Of a stretch of 64,000 bases of DNA, positions 19,901-33,957 are shown piece after piece (positions within the stretch are counted from its first letter, which is position 1; each line of letters begins with the position of its first letter). Source of the stretch: Pieris napi (taxonomy: Eukaryota; Arthropoda; Insecta; Lepidoptera; Pieridae). The position numbers and the translations under genes were made by a program. The DNA lies in assembly GCF_905475465.1 (NCBI RefSeq), contig NC_062240.1:5781001-5845000 (forward strand). The letters are read 5' to 3'. Below the pieces are notes generated by a model that searched no databases, was not told the origin of the DNA, and worked only from the letters and a program-made list of their open reading frames with translations.

Positions 19901-22900
19901 GTAAGCTTAATAACGAAATAAATAAAAAAATATAAGCAGAAATCATAGAGGGGGGTTTCAATCCCCACCCGCCTTATATAAAAGATAGGCCCCATATTGC
20001 CGAGGGCTCTGGTGTTGCTCGGACGTTGACAAGAAAAGTGGTTGGTGTCGAGGCCGCATACTGTGAGTACGTTTTGTGTCACTTTTATTCGGTAATTTTT
20101 GTGTAATTATTTTAAGGTTAACGGTTGTTTTTAAAATACCCAAAGTCGTGTTGTTTTGATTGTACAAGTAAATTTTATGGTAGATATAGTGTGATTTCGA
20201 GAATACCGTGATTTGTTCTTTAATGAAGTTATTTTTGGTTAAATCACTTCGTAGCTTATTTCGAATAGTTTTTTTTATTTGATTATAACTTCTGGTTGCT
20301 AAAATCAGAAGTGGGATAGGATATCACTCACAAATAAGCTTCGTAACCAACCGTTAATTTTAGAATAATTTGCCAATTAGGACGCCGCCGCCTCGCTCTC
20401 ATATTGAGGGTAGCCGTCAAAAGCTGTTTCTTATGTGTTATTTACCTATATATAAGTATTTTAACTGTCTTTTTTTTTAATTTTTAATTTTAAATTTCTC
20501 TTTAATTTTTTTGTGTTTACATTAATGGTCACACATTAAAGATGTAAGATTTTGTACTGTGTGATGTAAGCTTAATAACTAAATAAATTTAAGCAGAAAT
20601 CATAGTGGGTGCTTTCGATCCCCACCCGCCTTCTTTAAAAGAAAGGCCTCAGTGTTCCACGGGCTCTGGTGTTGCTCGGACGTTGACAAGAAAAGTGGTT
20701 GGTGTCAAGGCCGCATACTGTGAGTACGTTTTGTTACTTTTATTCGGTAATTTTTGTGTAATTATTTTAAGGTTAACGGTTGTTTTTAAAATACCCAAAG
20801 TCGTGTTGTTTTGATTGTACAAGTAAATTTTATGGTAGATATAGTGTGATTTCGAGAATACCGTGATTTGTTCTTTAATGAAGTTATTTTTGGTTAAATT
20901 ACTTCGTAGCTTATTTCGAATAGTTTTTTTTATTTGATTATAACTTCTGGTTGCTAAAATCAGAAGTGGGATAGGATATCACTCACAAATAAGCTTCGTA
21001 ACCAACCGTTAATTTTAGAATAATTTGCCAATTAGGACGCCGCCGCCTCGTTCTCATATTGAGGGTAGCCGTCAAAAGCTGTTTCTTATGTGTTATTTCC
21101 CTATATATAAGGATTTTAATTGTCTTTTTTTTTAAATTTAAAATTTAAAATTTCTCTTTCATTTTTTTGTGAAACGTATGTGTTTACATTAATTGTCACA
21201 CATTTTAGATGTAAGATTTTGTAAAATATTTAGTATATTTTGTACTGTGTGTGATGTTGTAAGCTTAATAACGAAATAAATAAAAAAATATAAGCAGAAA
21301 TCATAGAGGGGGGTTTCAATCCCCACCCGCCTTATATAAAAGATAGGCCCCATATTGCCGAGGGCTCTGGTGTTGCTCGGACGTTGACAAGAAAAGTGGT
21401 TGGTGTCGAGGCCGCATACTGTGAGTACGTTTTGTGTCACTTTTATTCGGTAATTTTTGTGTAATTATTTTAAGGTTAACGGTTGTTTTTAAAATACCCA
21501 AAGTCGTGTTGTTTTGATTGTACAAGTAAATTTTATGGTAGATATAGTGTGATTTCGAGAATACCGTGATTTGTTCTTTAATGAAGTTATTTTTGGTTAA
21601 ATCACTTCGTAGCTTATTTCGAATAGTTTTTTTTATTTGATTATAACTTCTGGTTGCTAAAATCAGAAGTGGGATAGGATATCGCTCACAAATAAGCTTC
21701 GTAAACAACCGTTAATTTTAGAATAATTTGCCAATTAGGACGCCGCCGCCTCGTTCTCATATTGAGGGTAGCCGTCAAAAGCTGTTTCTTATGTGTTATT
21801 TCCCTATATATAAGGATTTTAATTGTCTTTTTTTTTAAATTTAAAATTTAAAATTTCTCTTTGATTTTTTTGTGAAACTTATGTTTACATTAATTGTCAC
21901 ACATTTAAGATGTAATATTTTGTAAAATATTTAGTAGATTTTGTACTGTGTGTGATGTAAGCTTAATAACTAAATAAATAAATAAATTTAAGCAGAAATC
22001 ATAGTGGGTGCTTTTGATCCCCACCCGCCTTCTTTAAAAGAAAGGCCTCAGTGTTCCACGGGCTCTGGTGTTGCTCGGACGTTGACAAGAAAAGTGGTTG
22101 GTGTCGAGGCCGCATACTGTGAGTACGTTTTGTGTTACTTTTATTCGGTAATTTTTGTGTAATTATTTTAAGGTTAACGGTTGTTTTTAAAATACCCAAA
22201 GTCGTGTTGTTTTGATTGTACAAGTAAATTTTATGGTAGATATAGTGTGATTTCGAGAATACCGTGATTTGTTCTTTAATGAAGTTATTTTTGGTTTAAT
22301 CACTTCGTAGCTTATTTCGAATAGTTTTTTTTATTTGATTATAACTTCTGGTTGCTAAAATCAGAAGTGGGATAGGATATCACTCACAAATAAGCTTCGT
22401 AACCAACCGTTAATTTTAGAATAATTTGCCAATTAGGACGCCGCCGCCTCGCTCTCATATTGAGGGTAGCCGTCAAAAGCTGTTTCTTATGTGTTATTTA
22501 CCTATATATAAGTATTTTAACTGTCTTTTTTTTTAATTTTTAATTTTAAATTTCTCTTTAATTTTTTTGTGTTTACATTAATGGTCACACATTAAAGATG
22601 TATGATTTTGTACTGTGTGATGTAAGCTTAATAACTAAATAAATTTAAGCAGAAATCATAGTGGGTGCTTTCGATCCCCACCCGCCTTCTTTAAAAGAAA
22701 GGCCTCAGTGTTCCACGGGCTCTGGTGTTGCTCGGACGTTGACAAGAAAAGTGGTTGGTGTCAAGGCCGCATACTGTGAGTACGTTTTGTTACTTTTATT
22801 CGGTAATTTTTGTGTAATTATTTTAAGGTTAACGGTTGTTTTTAAAATACCCAAAGTCGTGTTGTTTTGATTGTACAAGTAAATTTTATGGTAGATATAG

Positions 22901-23749
22901 TGTGATTTCGAGAATACCGTGATTTGTTCTTTAATGAAGTTATTTTTGGTTAAATCACTTCGTAGCTTATTTCGAATAGTTTTTTTTATTTGATTATAAC
23001 TTCTGGTTGCTAAAATCAGAAGTGGGATAGGATATCACTCACAAATAAGCTTCGTAACCAACCGTTAATTTTAGAATAATTTGCCAATTAGGACGCCGCC
23101 GCCTCGTTCTCATATTGAGGGTAGCCGTCAAAAGCTGTTTCTTATGTGTTATTTCCCTATATATAAGGATTTTAATTGTCTTTTTTTTTAAATTTAAAAT
23201 TTAAAATTTCTCTTTCATTTTTTTGTGAAACGTATGTGTTTACATTAATTGTCACACATTTTAGATGTAAGATTTTGTAAAATATTTAGTAGATTTTGTA
23301 CTGTGTGTGATGTTGTAAGCTTAATAACGAAATAAATAAAAAAATATAAGCAGAAATCATAGAGGGGGGTTTCAATCCCCACCCGCCTTATATAAAAGAT
23401 AGGCCCCATATTGCCGAGGGCTCTGGTGTTGCTCGGACGTTGACAAGAAAAGTGGTTGGTGTCGAGGCCGCATACTGTGAGTACGTTTTGTGTCACTTTT
23501 ATTCGGTAATTTTTGTGTAATTATTTTAAGGTTAACGGTTGTTTTTAAAATACCCAAAGTCGTGTTGTTTTGATTGTACAAGTAAATTTTATGGTAGATA
23601 TAGTGTGATTTCGAGAATACCGTGATTTGTTCTTTAATGAAGTTATTTTTGGTTAAATCACTTCGTAGCTTATTTCGAATAGTTTTTTTTATTTGATTAT
23701 AACTTCTGGTTGCTAAAATCAGAAGTGGGATAGGATATCGCTCACAAAT
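16922..23749 (+). repeat. 3414-bp pentamer higher-order repeat, two copies
   Basis: Copies run 16922-20335 and 20336-23749, with unit starts 16922, 17577, 18280, 18978, 19633 and 20336, 20991, 21694, 22392, 23047 (lengths 655-703-698-655-703 in each). Shared private changes are GGTTAAATTACTTC in the first member, TTTAGTATATTTTG in the second, TTTTTGGTTTAATCAC in the third and GATGTATGATTTTG in the fourth. Differences I noticed are TCGAGGATACC only at the unit starting 17577, TTTAATTTTTTTG against TTTCATTTTTTTG in the same pair, and GAAACTTATG only at the unit starting 21694. The duplication looks recent. Confidence 0.95.
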
Positions 23750-25118
23750 AAGCTTCGTAAACAACCGTTAATTTTAGAATAATTTGCCAATTAGGACGCC
23801 GCCGCCTCGCACTCATATTGAGGGTAGCCGTCAAAAGCTGTTTCTTATGTGTTATTTCCCTATATATAAGTATTGTAACTGTCTTTTTTTTTTAATTTAA
23901 AATTTCTCTTTAATTTTTTGTGAAACGTATGTTTACATTAATTGTCACACATTTTAGATGTAAGATTTTGTACTGTGTGATGTAAGCTTAATAACTAAAT
24001 AAATAAATAAATTTAAGCAGAAATCATAGTGGGTGCTTTCGATCCCCACCCGCCTTCTTTAAAAGAAAGGCCTCAGTGTTCCACGGGCTCTGGTGTTGCT
24101 CGGACGTTGACAAGAAAAGTGGTTGGTGTCAAGGCCGCATACTGTGAGTACGTTTTGTTACTTTTATTCGGTAATTTTTGTGTAATTATTTTAAGGTTAA
24201 CGGTTGTTTTTAAAATACCCAAAGTCGTGTTGTTTTGATTGTACAAGTAAATTTTATGGTAGATATAGTGTGATTTCGAGAATACCGTGATTTGTTCTTT
24301 AATGAAGTTATTTTTGGTTAAATCACTTCGTAGCTTATTTCGAATAGTTTTTTTTATTTGATTATAACTTCTGGTTGCTAAAATCAGAAGTGGGATAGGA
24401 TATCGCTCACAAATAAGCTTCGTAACCAACCGTTAATTTTAGAATAATTTGCCAATTAGGACGCCGCCGCCTCGTTCTCATATTGAGGGTAGCCGTCAAA
24501 AGCTGTTTCTTATGTGTTATTTCCCTATATATAAGGATTTTAATTGTCTTTTTTTTTTAAATTTAAAATTTAAAATTTCTCTTTCATTTTTTTGTAAAAC
24601 GTATGTGTTTACATTAATTGTCACACATTTTAGATGTAAGGTTTTGTAAAATATTTAGTAGATTTTGTACTGTGTGTGATGTTGTAAGCTTAATAACGAA
24701 ATAAATAAAAAAATATAAGCAGAAATCATAGAGGGGGGTTTCAATCCCCACCCGCCTTATATAAAAGATAGGCCCCATATTGCCGAGGGCTCTGGTGTTG
24801 CTCGGACGTTGACAAGAAAAGTGGTTGGTGTCGAGGCCGCATACTGTGAGTACGTTTTGTGTCACTTTTATTCGGTAATTTTTGTGTAATTATTTTAAGG
24901 TTAACGGTTGTTTTTAAAATACCCAAAGTCGTGTTGTTTTGATTGTACAAGTAAATTTTATGGTAGATATAGTGTGATTTCGAGAATACCGTGATTTGTT
25001 CTTTAATGAAGTTATTTTTGGTTAAATCACTTCGTAGCTTATTTCGAATAGTTTTTTTTATTTGATTATAACTTCTGGTTGCTAAAATCAGAAGTGGGAT
25101 AGGATATCGCTCACAAAT

Positions 25119-25124
25119 AAACTT
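25119..25124 (+). other. Only monomer junction seen without its HindIII site
   Basis: The junction reads AATAAACTTCG instead of AATAAGCTTCG. All other 94 junctions in the window keep AAGCTT. This is a useful single-copy landmark in an otherwise repetitive array. Confidence 0.9.
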
Positions 25125-27143
25125 CGTAAACAACCGTTAATTTTAGAATAATTTGCCAATTAGGACGCCGCCGCCTCGCACTCATATTGAGGGTAGCCGT
25201 CAAAAGCTGTTTCTTATGTGTTATTTCCCTATATATAAGTATTGTAACTGTCTTTTTTTTTAAATTTAAAATTTCTCTTTAATTTTATGTGAAACGTATG
25301 TTTACATTAATTGTCACACATTTTAGATGTAAGATTTTGTACTGTGTGATGTAAGCTTAATAACTAAATAAATAAATAAATTTAAGCAGAAATCATAGTG
25401 GGTGCTTTCGATCCCCACCCGCCTTCTTTAAAAGAAAGGCCTCAGTGTTCCACGGGCTCTGGTGTTGCTCGGACGTTGACAAGAAAAGTGGTTGGTGTCG
25501 AGGCCGCATACTGTGAGTACGTTTTGGGTTACTTTTATTCGGTAATTTTTGTGTAATTATTTTAAGGTTAACGGTTGTTTTTAAAATACCCAAAGTCGTG
25601 TTGTTTTGATTGTACAAGTAAATTTTATGGTAGATATAGTGTGATTTCGAGAATACCGTGATTTGTTCTTTAATGAAGTTATTTTTGGTTAAATCACTTC
25701 GTAGCTTATTTCGAATAGTTTTTTTTATTTGATTATAACTTCTGGTTGCTAAAATCAGAAGTGGGATAGGATATCACTCACAAATAAGCTTCGTAACCAA
25801 CCGTTAATTTTAGAATAATTTGCCAATTAGGACGCCGCCGCCTCGCTCTCATATTGAGGGTAGCCGTCAAAAGCTGTTTCTTATGTGTTATTTACCTATA
25901 TATAAGTATTTTAACTGTCTTTTTTTTTAATTTTTAATTTTAAATTTCTCTTTAATTTTTTTGTGTTTACATTAATGGTCACACATTAAAGATGTAAGAT
26001 TTTGTACTGTGTGATGTAAGCTTAATAACTAAATAAATTTAAGCAGAAATCATAGTGGGTGCTTTCGATCCCCACCCGCCTTCTTTAAAAGAAAGGCCTC
26101 AGTGTTCCACGGGCTCTGGTGTTGCTCGGACGTTGACAAGAAAAGTGGTTGGTGTCAAGGCCGCATACTGTGAGTATGTTTTGTTACTTTTATTCGGTAA
26201 TTTTTGTGTAATTATTTTAAGGTTAACGGTTGTTTTTAAAATACCCAAAGTCGTGTTGTTTTGATTGTACAAGTAAATTTTATGGTAGATATAGTGTGAT
26301 TTCGAGAATACCGTGATTTGTTCTTTAATGAAGTTATTTTTGGTTAAATCACTTCGTAGCTTATTTCGAATAGTTTTTTTTATTTGATTATAACTTCTGG
26401 TTGCTAAAATCAGAAGTGGGATAGGATATCACTCACAAATAAGCTTCGTAACCAACCGTTAATTTTAGAATAATTTGCCAATTAGGACGCCGCCGCCTCG
26501 TTCTCATATTGAGGGTAGCCGTCAAAAGCTGTTTCTTATGTGTTATTTCCCTATATATAAGGATTTTAATTGTCTTTTTTTTTAAATTTAAAATTTAAAA
26601 TTTCTCTTTCATTTTTTTGTGAAACGTATGTGTTTACATTAATTGTCACACATTTTAGATGTAAGATTTTGTAAAATATTTAGTAGATTTTGTACTGTGT
26701 GTGATGTTGTAAGCTTAATAACGAAATAAATAAAAAAATATAAGCAGAAATCATAGAGGGGGGTTTCAATCCCCACCCGCCTTATATAAAAGATAGGCCC
26801 CATATTGCCGAGGGCTCTGGTGTTGCTCGGACGTTGACAAGAAAAGTGGTTGGTGTCGAGGCCGCATACTGTGAGTACGTTTTGTGTCACTTTTATTCGG
26901 TAATTTTTGTGTAATTATTTTAAGGTTAACGGTTGTTTTTAAAATACCCAAAGTCGTGTTGTTTTGATTGTACAAGTAAATTTTATGGTAGATATAGTGT
27001 GATTTCGAGAATACCGTGATTTGTTCTTTAATGAAGTTATTTTTGGTTAAATCACTTCGTAGCTTATTTCGAATAGTTTTTTTTATTTGATTATAACTTC
27101 TGGTTGCTAAAATCAGAAGTGGGATAGGATATCGCTCACAAAT

Positions 27144-28473
27144 AAGCTTCGTAAACAACCGTTAATTTTAGAATAATTTGCCAATTAGGACGCCGCCGCC
27201 TCGCACTCATATTGAGGGTAGCCGTCAAAAGCTGTTTCTTATGTGTTATTTCCCTATATATAAGTATTGTAACTGTCTTTTTTTTTAAATTTAAAATTTC
27301 TCTTAAATTTTTTGTGAAACGTATGTTTACATTAATTGTCACACATTTTAGATGTAAGATTTTGTACTGTGTGATGTAAGCTTAATAACTAAATAAATAA
27401 ATAAATTTAAGCAGAAATCATAGTGGGTGCTTTCGATCCCCACCCGCCTTCTTTAAAAGAAAGGCCTCAGTGTTCCACGGGCTCTGGTGTTGCTCGGACG
27501 TTGACAAGAAAAGTGGTTGGTGTCAAGGCCGCATACTGTGAGTATGTTTTGTTACTTTTATTCGGTAATTTTTGTGTAATTATTTTAAGGTTAACGGTTG
27601 TTTTTAAAATACCCAAAGTCGTGTTGTTTTGATTGTACAAGTAAATTTTATGGTAGATATAGTGTGATTTCGAGAATACCGTGATTTGTTCTTTAATGAA
27701 GTTATTTTTGGTTAAATCACTTCGTAGCTTATTTCGAATAGTTTTTTTTATTTGATTATAACTTCTGGTTGCTAAAATCAGAAGTGGGATAGGATATCGC
27801 TCACAAATAAGCTTCGTAAACAACCGTTAATTTTAGAATAATTTGCCAATTAGGACGCCGCCGCCTCGCACTCATATTGAGGGTAGCCGTCAAAAGCTGT
27901 TTCTTATGTGTTATTTCCCTATATATAAGTATTGTAACTGTCTTTTTTTTTAAATTTAAAATTTCTCTTTAATTTTTTGTGAAACGTATGTTTACATTAA
28001 TTGTCACACATTTTAGATGTAAGATTTTGTACTGTGTGATGTAAGCTTAATAACTAAATAAATAAATAAATTTAAGCAGAAATCATAGTGGGTGCTTTCG
28101 ATCCCCACCCGCCTTCTTTAAAAGAAAGGCCTCAGTGTTCCACGGGCTCTGGTGTTGCTCGGACGTTGACAAGAAAAGTGGTTGGTGTCAAGGTCGCATA
28201 CTGTGAGTATGTTTTGTTACTTTTATTCGGTAATTTTTGTGTAATTATTTTAAGGTTAACGGTTGTTTTTAAAATACCCAAAGTCGTGTTGTTTTGATTG
28301 TACAAGTAAATTTTATGGTAGATATAGTGTGATTTCGAGAATACCGTGATTTGTTCTTTAATGAAGTTATTTTTGGTTAAATCACTTCGTAGCTTATTTC
28401 GAATAGTTTTTTTTATTTGATTATAACTTCTGGTTGCTAAAATCAGAAGTGGGATAGGATATCACTCACAAAT
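27144..28473 (+). repeat. 665-bp monomer duplicated in tandem
   Basis: Units at 27144 and 27809 are both leader Q, cassette B, TGTCAAGG, with GAGTATGTTTTG in place of the usual GAGTACG. The same GAGTATG allele is in the preceding short unit at 25786 and in the later 665-bp units at 38683, 42131 and 44199. The second copy has a private AAGGTCGCAT where others have AAGGCCGCAT; the first has TCTCTTAAATTTTTTG. Confidence 0.85.
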
Positions 28474-31400
28474 AAGCTTCGTAACCAACCGTTAATTTTA
28501 GAATAATTTGCCAATTAGGACGCCGCCGCCTCGTTCTCATATTGAGGGTAGCCGTCAAAAGCTGTTTCTTATGTGTTATTTCCCTATATATAAGGATTTT
28601 AATTGTCTTTTTTTTTAAATTTAAAATTTAAAATTTCTCTATCATTTTTTTGTGAAACGTATGTGTTTACATTAATTGTCACACATTTTAGATGTAAGAT
28701 TTTGTAAAATATTTAGTAGATTTTGTACTGTGTGTGATGTAAGCTTAATAACTAAATAAATAAATAAATTTAAGCAGAAATCATAGTGGGTGCTTTTGAT
28801 CCCCACCCGCCTTCTTTAAAAGAAAGGCCTCAGTGTTCCACGGGCTCTGGTGTTGCTCGGACGTTGACAAGAAAAGTGGTTGGTGTCGAGGCCGCATACT
28901 GTGAGTACGTTTTGTGTCACTTTTATTCGGTAATTTTTGTGTAATTATTTTAAGGTTAACGGTTGTTTTTAAAATACCCAAAGTCGTGTTGTTTTGATTG
29001 TACAAGTAAATTTTATGGTAGATATAGTGTGATTTCGAGAATACCGTGATTTGTTCTTTAATGAAGTTATTTTTGGTTAAATCACTTCGTAGCTTATTTC
29101 GAATAGTTTTTTTTATTTGATTATAACTTCTGGTTGCTAAAATCAGAAGTGGGATAGGATATCGCTCACAAATAAGCTTCGTAAACAACCGTTAATTTTA
29201 GAATAATTTGCCAATTAGGACGCCGCCGCCTCGCACTCATATTGAGGGTAGCCGTCAAAAGCTGTTTCTTATGTGTTATTTCCCTATATATAAGTATTGT
29301 AACTGTCTTTTTTTTTAAATTTAAAATTTAAAATTTCTCTTTCATTTTTTTGTGAAACGTATGTGTTTACATTAATTGTCACACATTTTAGATGTAAGAT
29401 TTTGTACTGTGTGATGTAAGCTTAATAACTAAATAAATAAATAAATTTAAGCAGAAATCATAGTGGGTGCTTTCGATCCCCACCCGCCTTCTTTAAAAGA
29501 AAGGCCTCAGTGTTCCACGGGCTCTGGTGTTGCTCGGACGTTGACAAGAAAAGTGGTTGGTGTCGAGGCCGCATACTGTGAGTACGTTTTGGGTTACTTT
29601 TATTCGGTAATTTTTGTGTAATTATTTTAAGGTTAACGGTTGTTTTTAAAATACCCAAAGTCGTGTTGTTTTGATTGTACAAGTAAATTTTATGGTAGAT
29701 ATAGTGTGATTTCGAGAATACCGTGATTTGTTCTTTAATGAAGTTATTTTTGGTTAAATCACTTCGTAGCTTATTTCGAATAGTTTTTTTTATTTGATTA
29801 TAACTTCTGGTTGCTAAAATCAGAAGTGGGATAGGATATCACTCACAAATAAGCTTCGTAACCAACCGTTAATTTTAGAATAATTTGCCAATTAGGACGC
29901 CGCCGCCTCGTTCTCATATTGAGGGTAGCCGTCAAAAGCTGTTTCTTATGTGTTATTTCCCTATATATAAGGATTTTAATTGTCTTTTTTTTTAAATTTA
30001 AAATTTAAAATTTCTCTTTCATTTTTTTGTGAAACGTATGTGTTTACATTAATTGTCACACATTTTAGATGTAAGATTTTGTAAAATATTTAGTAGATTT
30101 TGTACTGTGTGTGATGTTGTAAGCTTAATAACGAAATAAATAAAAAAATATAAGCAGAAATCATAGAGGGGGGTTTCAATCCCCACCCGCCTTATATAAA
30201 AGATAGGCCCCATATTGCCGAGGGCTCTGGTGTTGCTCGGACGTTGACAAGAAAAGTGGTTGGTGTCGAGGCCGCATACTGTGAGTACGTTTTGTGTCAC
30301 TTTTATTCGGTAATTTTTGTGTAATTATTTTAAGGTTAACGGTTGTTTTTAAAATACCCAAAGTCGTGTTGTTTTGATTGTACAAGTAAATTTTATGGTA
30401 GATATAGTGTGATTTCGAGAATACCGTGATTTGTTCTTTAATGAAGTTATTTTTGGTTAAATCACTTCGTAGCTTATTTCGAATAGTTTTTTTTATTTGA
30501 TTATAACTTCTGGTTGCTAAAATCAGAAGTGGGATAGGATATCACTCACAAATAAGCTTCGTAACCAACCGTTAATTTTAGAATAATTTGCCAATTAGGA
30601 CGCCGCCGCCTCGTTCTCATATTGAGGGTAGCCGTCAAAAGCTGTTTCTTATGTGTTATTTCCCTATATATAAGGATTTTAATTGTCTTTTTTTTTAAAT
30701 TTAAAATTTCTCTTTCATTTTTTTGTGAAACGTATGTGTTTACATTAATTGTCACACATTTTAGATGTAAGATTTTGTAAAATATTTAGTAGATTTTGTA
30801 CTGTGTGTGATGTTGTAAGCTTAATAACGAAATAAATAAAAAAATATAAGCAGAAATCATAGAGGGGGGTTTCAATCCCCACCCGCCTTATATAAAAGAT
30901 AGGCCCCATATTGCCGAGGGCTCTGGTGTTGCTCGGACGTTGACAAGAAAAGTGGTTGGTGTCGAGGCCGCATACTGTGAGTACGTTTTGTGTCACTTTT
31001 ATTCGGTAATTTTTGTGTAATTATTTTAAGGTTAACGGTTGTTTTTAAAATACCCAAAGTCGTGTTGTTTTGATTGTACAAGTAAATTTTATGGTAGATA
31101 TAGTGTGATTTCGAGAATACCGTGATTTGTTCTTTAATGAAGTTATTTTTGGTTAAATCACTTCGTAGCTTATTTCGAATAGTTTTTTTTATTTGATTAT
31201 AACTTCTGGTTGCTAAAATCAGAAGTGGGATAGGATATCGCTCACAAATAAGCTTCGTAAACAACCGTTAATTTTAGAATAATTTGCCAATTAGGACGCC
31301 GCCGCCTCGCACTCATATTGAGGGTAGCCGTCAAAAGCTGTTTCTTATGTGTTATTTCCCTATATATAAGTATTGTAACTGTCTTTTTTTTTAAATTTAA

Positions 31401-33957
31401 AATTTCTCTTTAATTTTATGTGAAACGTATGTTTACATTAATTGTCACACATTTTAGATGTAAGATTTTGTACTGTGTGATGTAAGCTTAATAACTAAAT
31501 AAATAAATAAATAAATTTAAGCAGAAATCATAGTGGGTGCTTTCGATCCCCACCCGCCTTCTTTAAAAGAAAGGCCTCAGTGTTCCACGGGCTCTGGTGT
31601 TGCTCGGACGTTGACAAGAAAAGTGGTTGGTGTCGAGGCCGCATACTGTGAGTACGTTTTGGGTTACTTTTATTCGGTAATTTTTGTGTAATTATTTTAA
31701 GGTTAACGGTTGTTTTTAAAATACCCAAAGTCGTGTTGTTTTGATTGTACAAGTAAATTTTATGGTAGATATAGTGTGATTTCGAGAATACCGTGATTTG
31801 TTCTTTAATGAAGTTATTTTTGGTTAAATCACTTCGTAGCTTATTTCGAATAGTTTTTTTTATTTGATTATAACTTCTGGTTGCTAAAATCAGAAGTGGG
31901 ATAGGATATCGCTCACAAATAAGCTTCGTAAACAACCGTTAATTTTAGAATAATTTGCCAATTAGGACGCCGCCGCCTCGCACTCATATTGAGGGTAGCC
32001 GTCAAAAGCTGTTTCTTATGTGTTATTTCCCTATATATAAGTATTGTAACTGTCTTTTTTTTTAAATTTAAAATTTCTCTTTAATTTTTTGTGAAACGTA
32101 TGTTTACATTAATTGTCACACATTTTAGATGTAAGATTTTGTACTGTGTGATGTAAGCTTAATAACTAAATAAATAAATAAATTAAGGCAGAAATCATAG
32201 TGGGTGCTTTCGATCCCCACCCGCCTTCTTTAAAAGAAAGGCCTCCGTGTTCCACGGGCTCTGGTGTTGCTCGGACGTTGACAAGAAAAGTGGTTGGTGT
32301 CAAGGCCGCATACTGTGAGTACGTTTTGTTACTTTTATTCGGTAATTTTTGTGTAATTATTTTAAGGTTAACGGTTGTTTTTAAAATACCCAAAGTCGTG
32401 TTGTTTTGATTGTACAAGTAAATTTTATGGTAGATATAGTGTGATTTCGAGAATACCGTGATTTGTTCTTTAATGAAGTTATTTTTGGTTAAATCACTTC
32501 GTAGCTTATTTCGAATAGTTTTTTTTATTTGATTATAACTTCTGGTTGCTAAAATCAGAAGTGGGATAGGATATCGCTCACAAATAAGCTTCGTAACCAA
32601 CCGTTAATTTTAGAATAATTTGCCAATTAGGACGCCGCCGCCTCGTTCTCATATTGAGGGTAGCCGTCAAAAGCTGTTTCTTATGTGTTATTTCCCTATA
32701 TATAAGGATTTTAATTGTCTTTTTTTTTAAATTTAAAATTTAAAATTTCTCTTTCATTTTTTTGTGAAACGTATGTGTTTACATTAATTGTCACACATTT
32801 TAGATGTAAGATTTTGTAAAATATTTAGTAGATTTTGTACTGTGTGTGATGTTGTAAGCTTAATAACGAAATAAATAAAAAAATATAAGCAGAAATCATA
32901 GAGGGGGGTTTCAATCCCCACCCGCCTTATATAAAAGATAGGCCCCATATTGCCGAGGGCTCTGGTGTTGCTCGGACGTTGACAAGAAAAGTGGTTGGTG
33001 TCGAGGCCGCATACTGTGAGTACGTTTTGTGTCACTTTTATTCGGTAATTTTTGTGTAATTATTTTAAGGTTAACGGTTGTTTTTAAAATACCCAAAGTC
33101 GTGTTGTTTTGATTGTACAAGTAAATTTTATGGTAGATATAGTGTGATTTCGAGAATACCGTGATTTGTTCTTTAATGAAGTTATTTTTGGTTAAATCAC
33201 TTCGTAGCTTATTTCGAATAGTTTTTTTTTATTTGATTATAACTTCTGGTTGCTAAAATCAGAAGTGGGATAGGATATCGCTCACAAATAAGCTTCGTAA
33301 ACAACCGTTAATTTTAGAATAATTTGCCAATTAGGACGCCGCCGCCTCGCACTCATATTGAGGGTAGCCGTCAAAAGCTGTTTCTTATGTGTTATTTCCC
33401 TATATATAAGTATTGTAACTGTCTTTTTTTTTAAATTTAAAATTTCTCTTTAATTTTTTGTGAAACGTATGTTTACATTAATTGTCACACATTTTAGATG
33501 TAAGATTTTGTACTGTGTGATGTAAGCTTAATAACTAAATAAATAAATAAATTTAAGCAGAAATCATAGTGGGTGCTTTCGATCCCCACCCGCCTTCTTT
33601 AAAAGAAAGGCCTCAGTGTTCCACGGGCTCTGGTGTTGCTCGGACGTTGACAAGAAAAGTGGTTGGTGTCGAGGCCGCATACTGTGAGTACGTTTTGTGT
33701 CACTTTTATTCGGTAATTTTTGTGTAATTATTTTAAGGTTAACGGTTGTTTTTAAAATACCCAAAGTCGTGTTGTTTTGATTGTACAAGTAAATTTTATG
33801 GTAGATATAGTGTGATTTCGAGAATACCGTGATTTGTTCTTTTAATGAAATTATTTTTGGTTAATTCACTTCGTAGCTTATTTCGAATAGTTTTTTTTAT
33901 TTGATTATAACTTCTGGTTGCTAAAATCAGAAGTGGGATAGGATATCACTCACAAAT

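Larger units (their letters stand above)
23750..33957 (+). repeat. Mixed monomers without an exact higher-order period
   Basis: Unit starts are 23750 (665), 24415 (704), 25119 (667), 25786 (655), 26441 (703), 27144 (665), 27809 (665), 28474 (700), 29174 (677), 29851 (703), 30554 (696), 31250 (671), 31921 (665), 32586 (704) and 33290 (668). Oddities: the 24415 unit has GTAAGGTTTTG and TTTGTAAAACG; the 25119 unit has lost its HindIII site; the 28474 and 33290 units join cassette B to the A-type GTGTCAC 3' variant; the 31921 unit reads TTAAGGCAG and GGCCTCCGTG; the 33290 unit reads TTCTTTTAATGAAATT and GGTTAATTCAC. Length series 665-704-667/668-655 occurs at 23750 and 31921, but the extra base sits in different T-runs, so this is coincidence. 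Confidence 0.85.

Noticed and set aside
23750..33957. A long 8171-bp higher-order repeat suggested by the unit length series 665-704-667/668-655 at 23750 and 31921
   Set aside because: The extra base in the 704-bp units lies in different T-runs, and the 667/668-bp units differ in their 3' variant, so the similarity of lengths is accidental.
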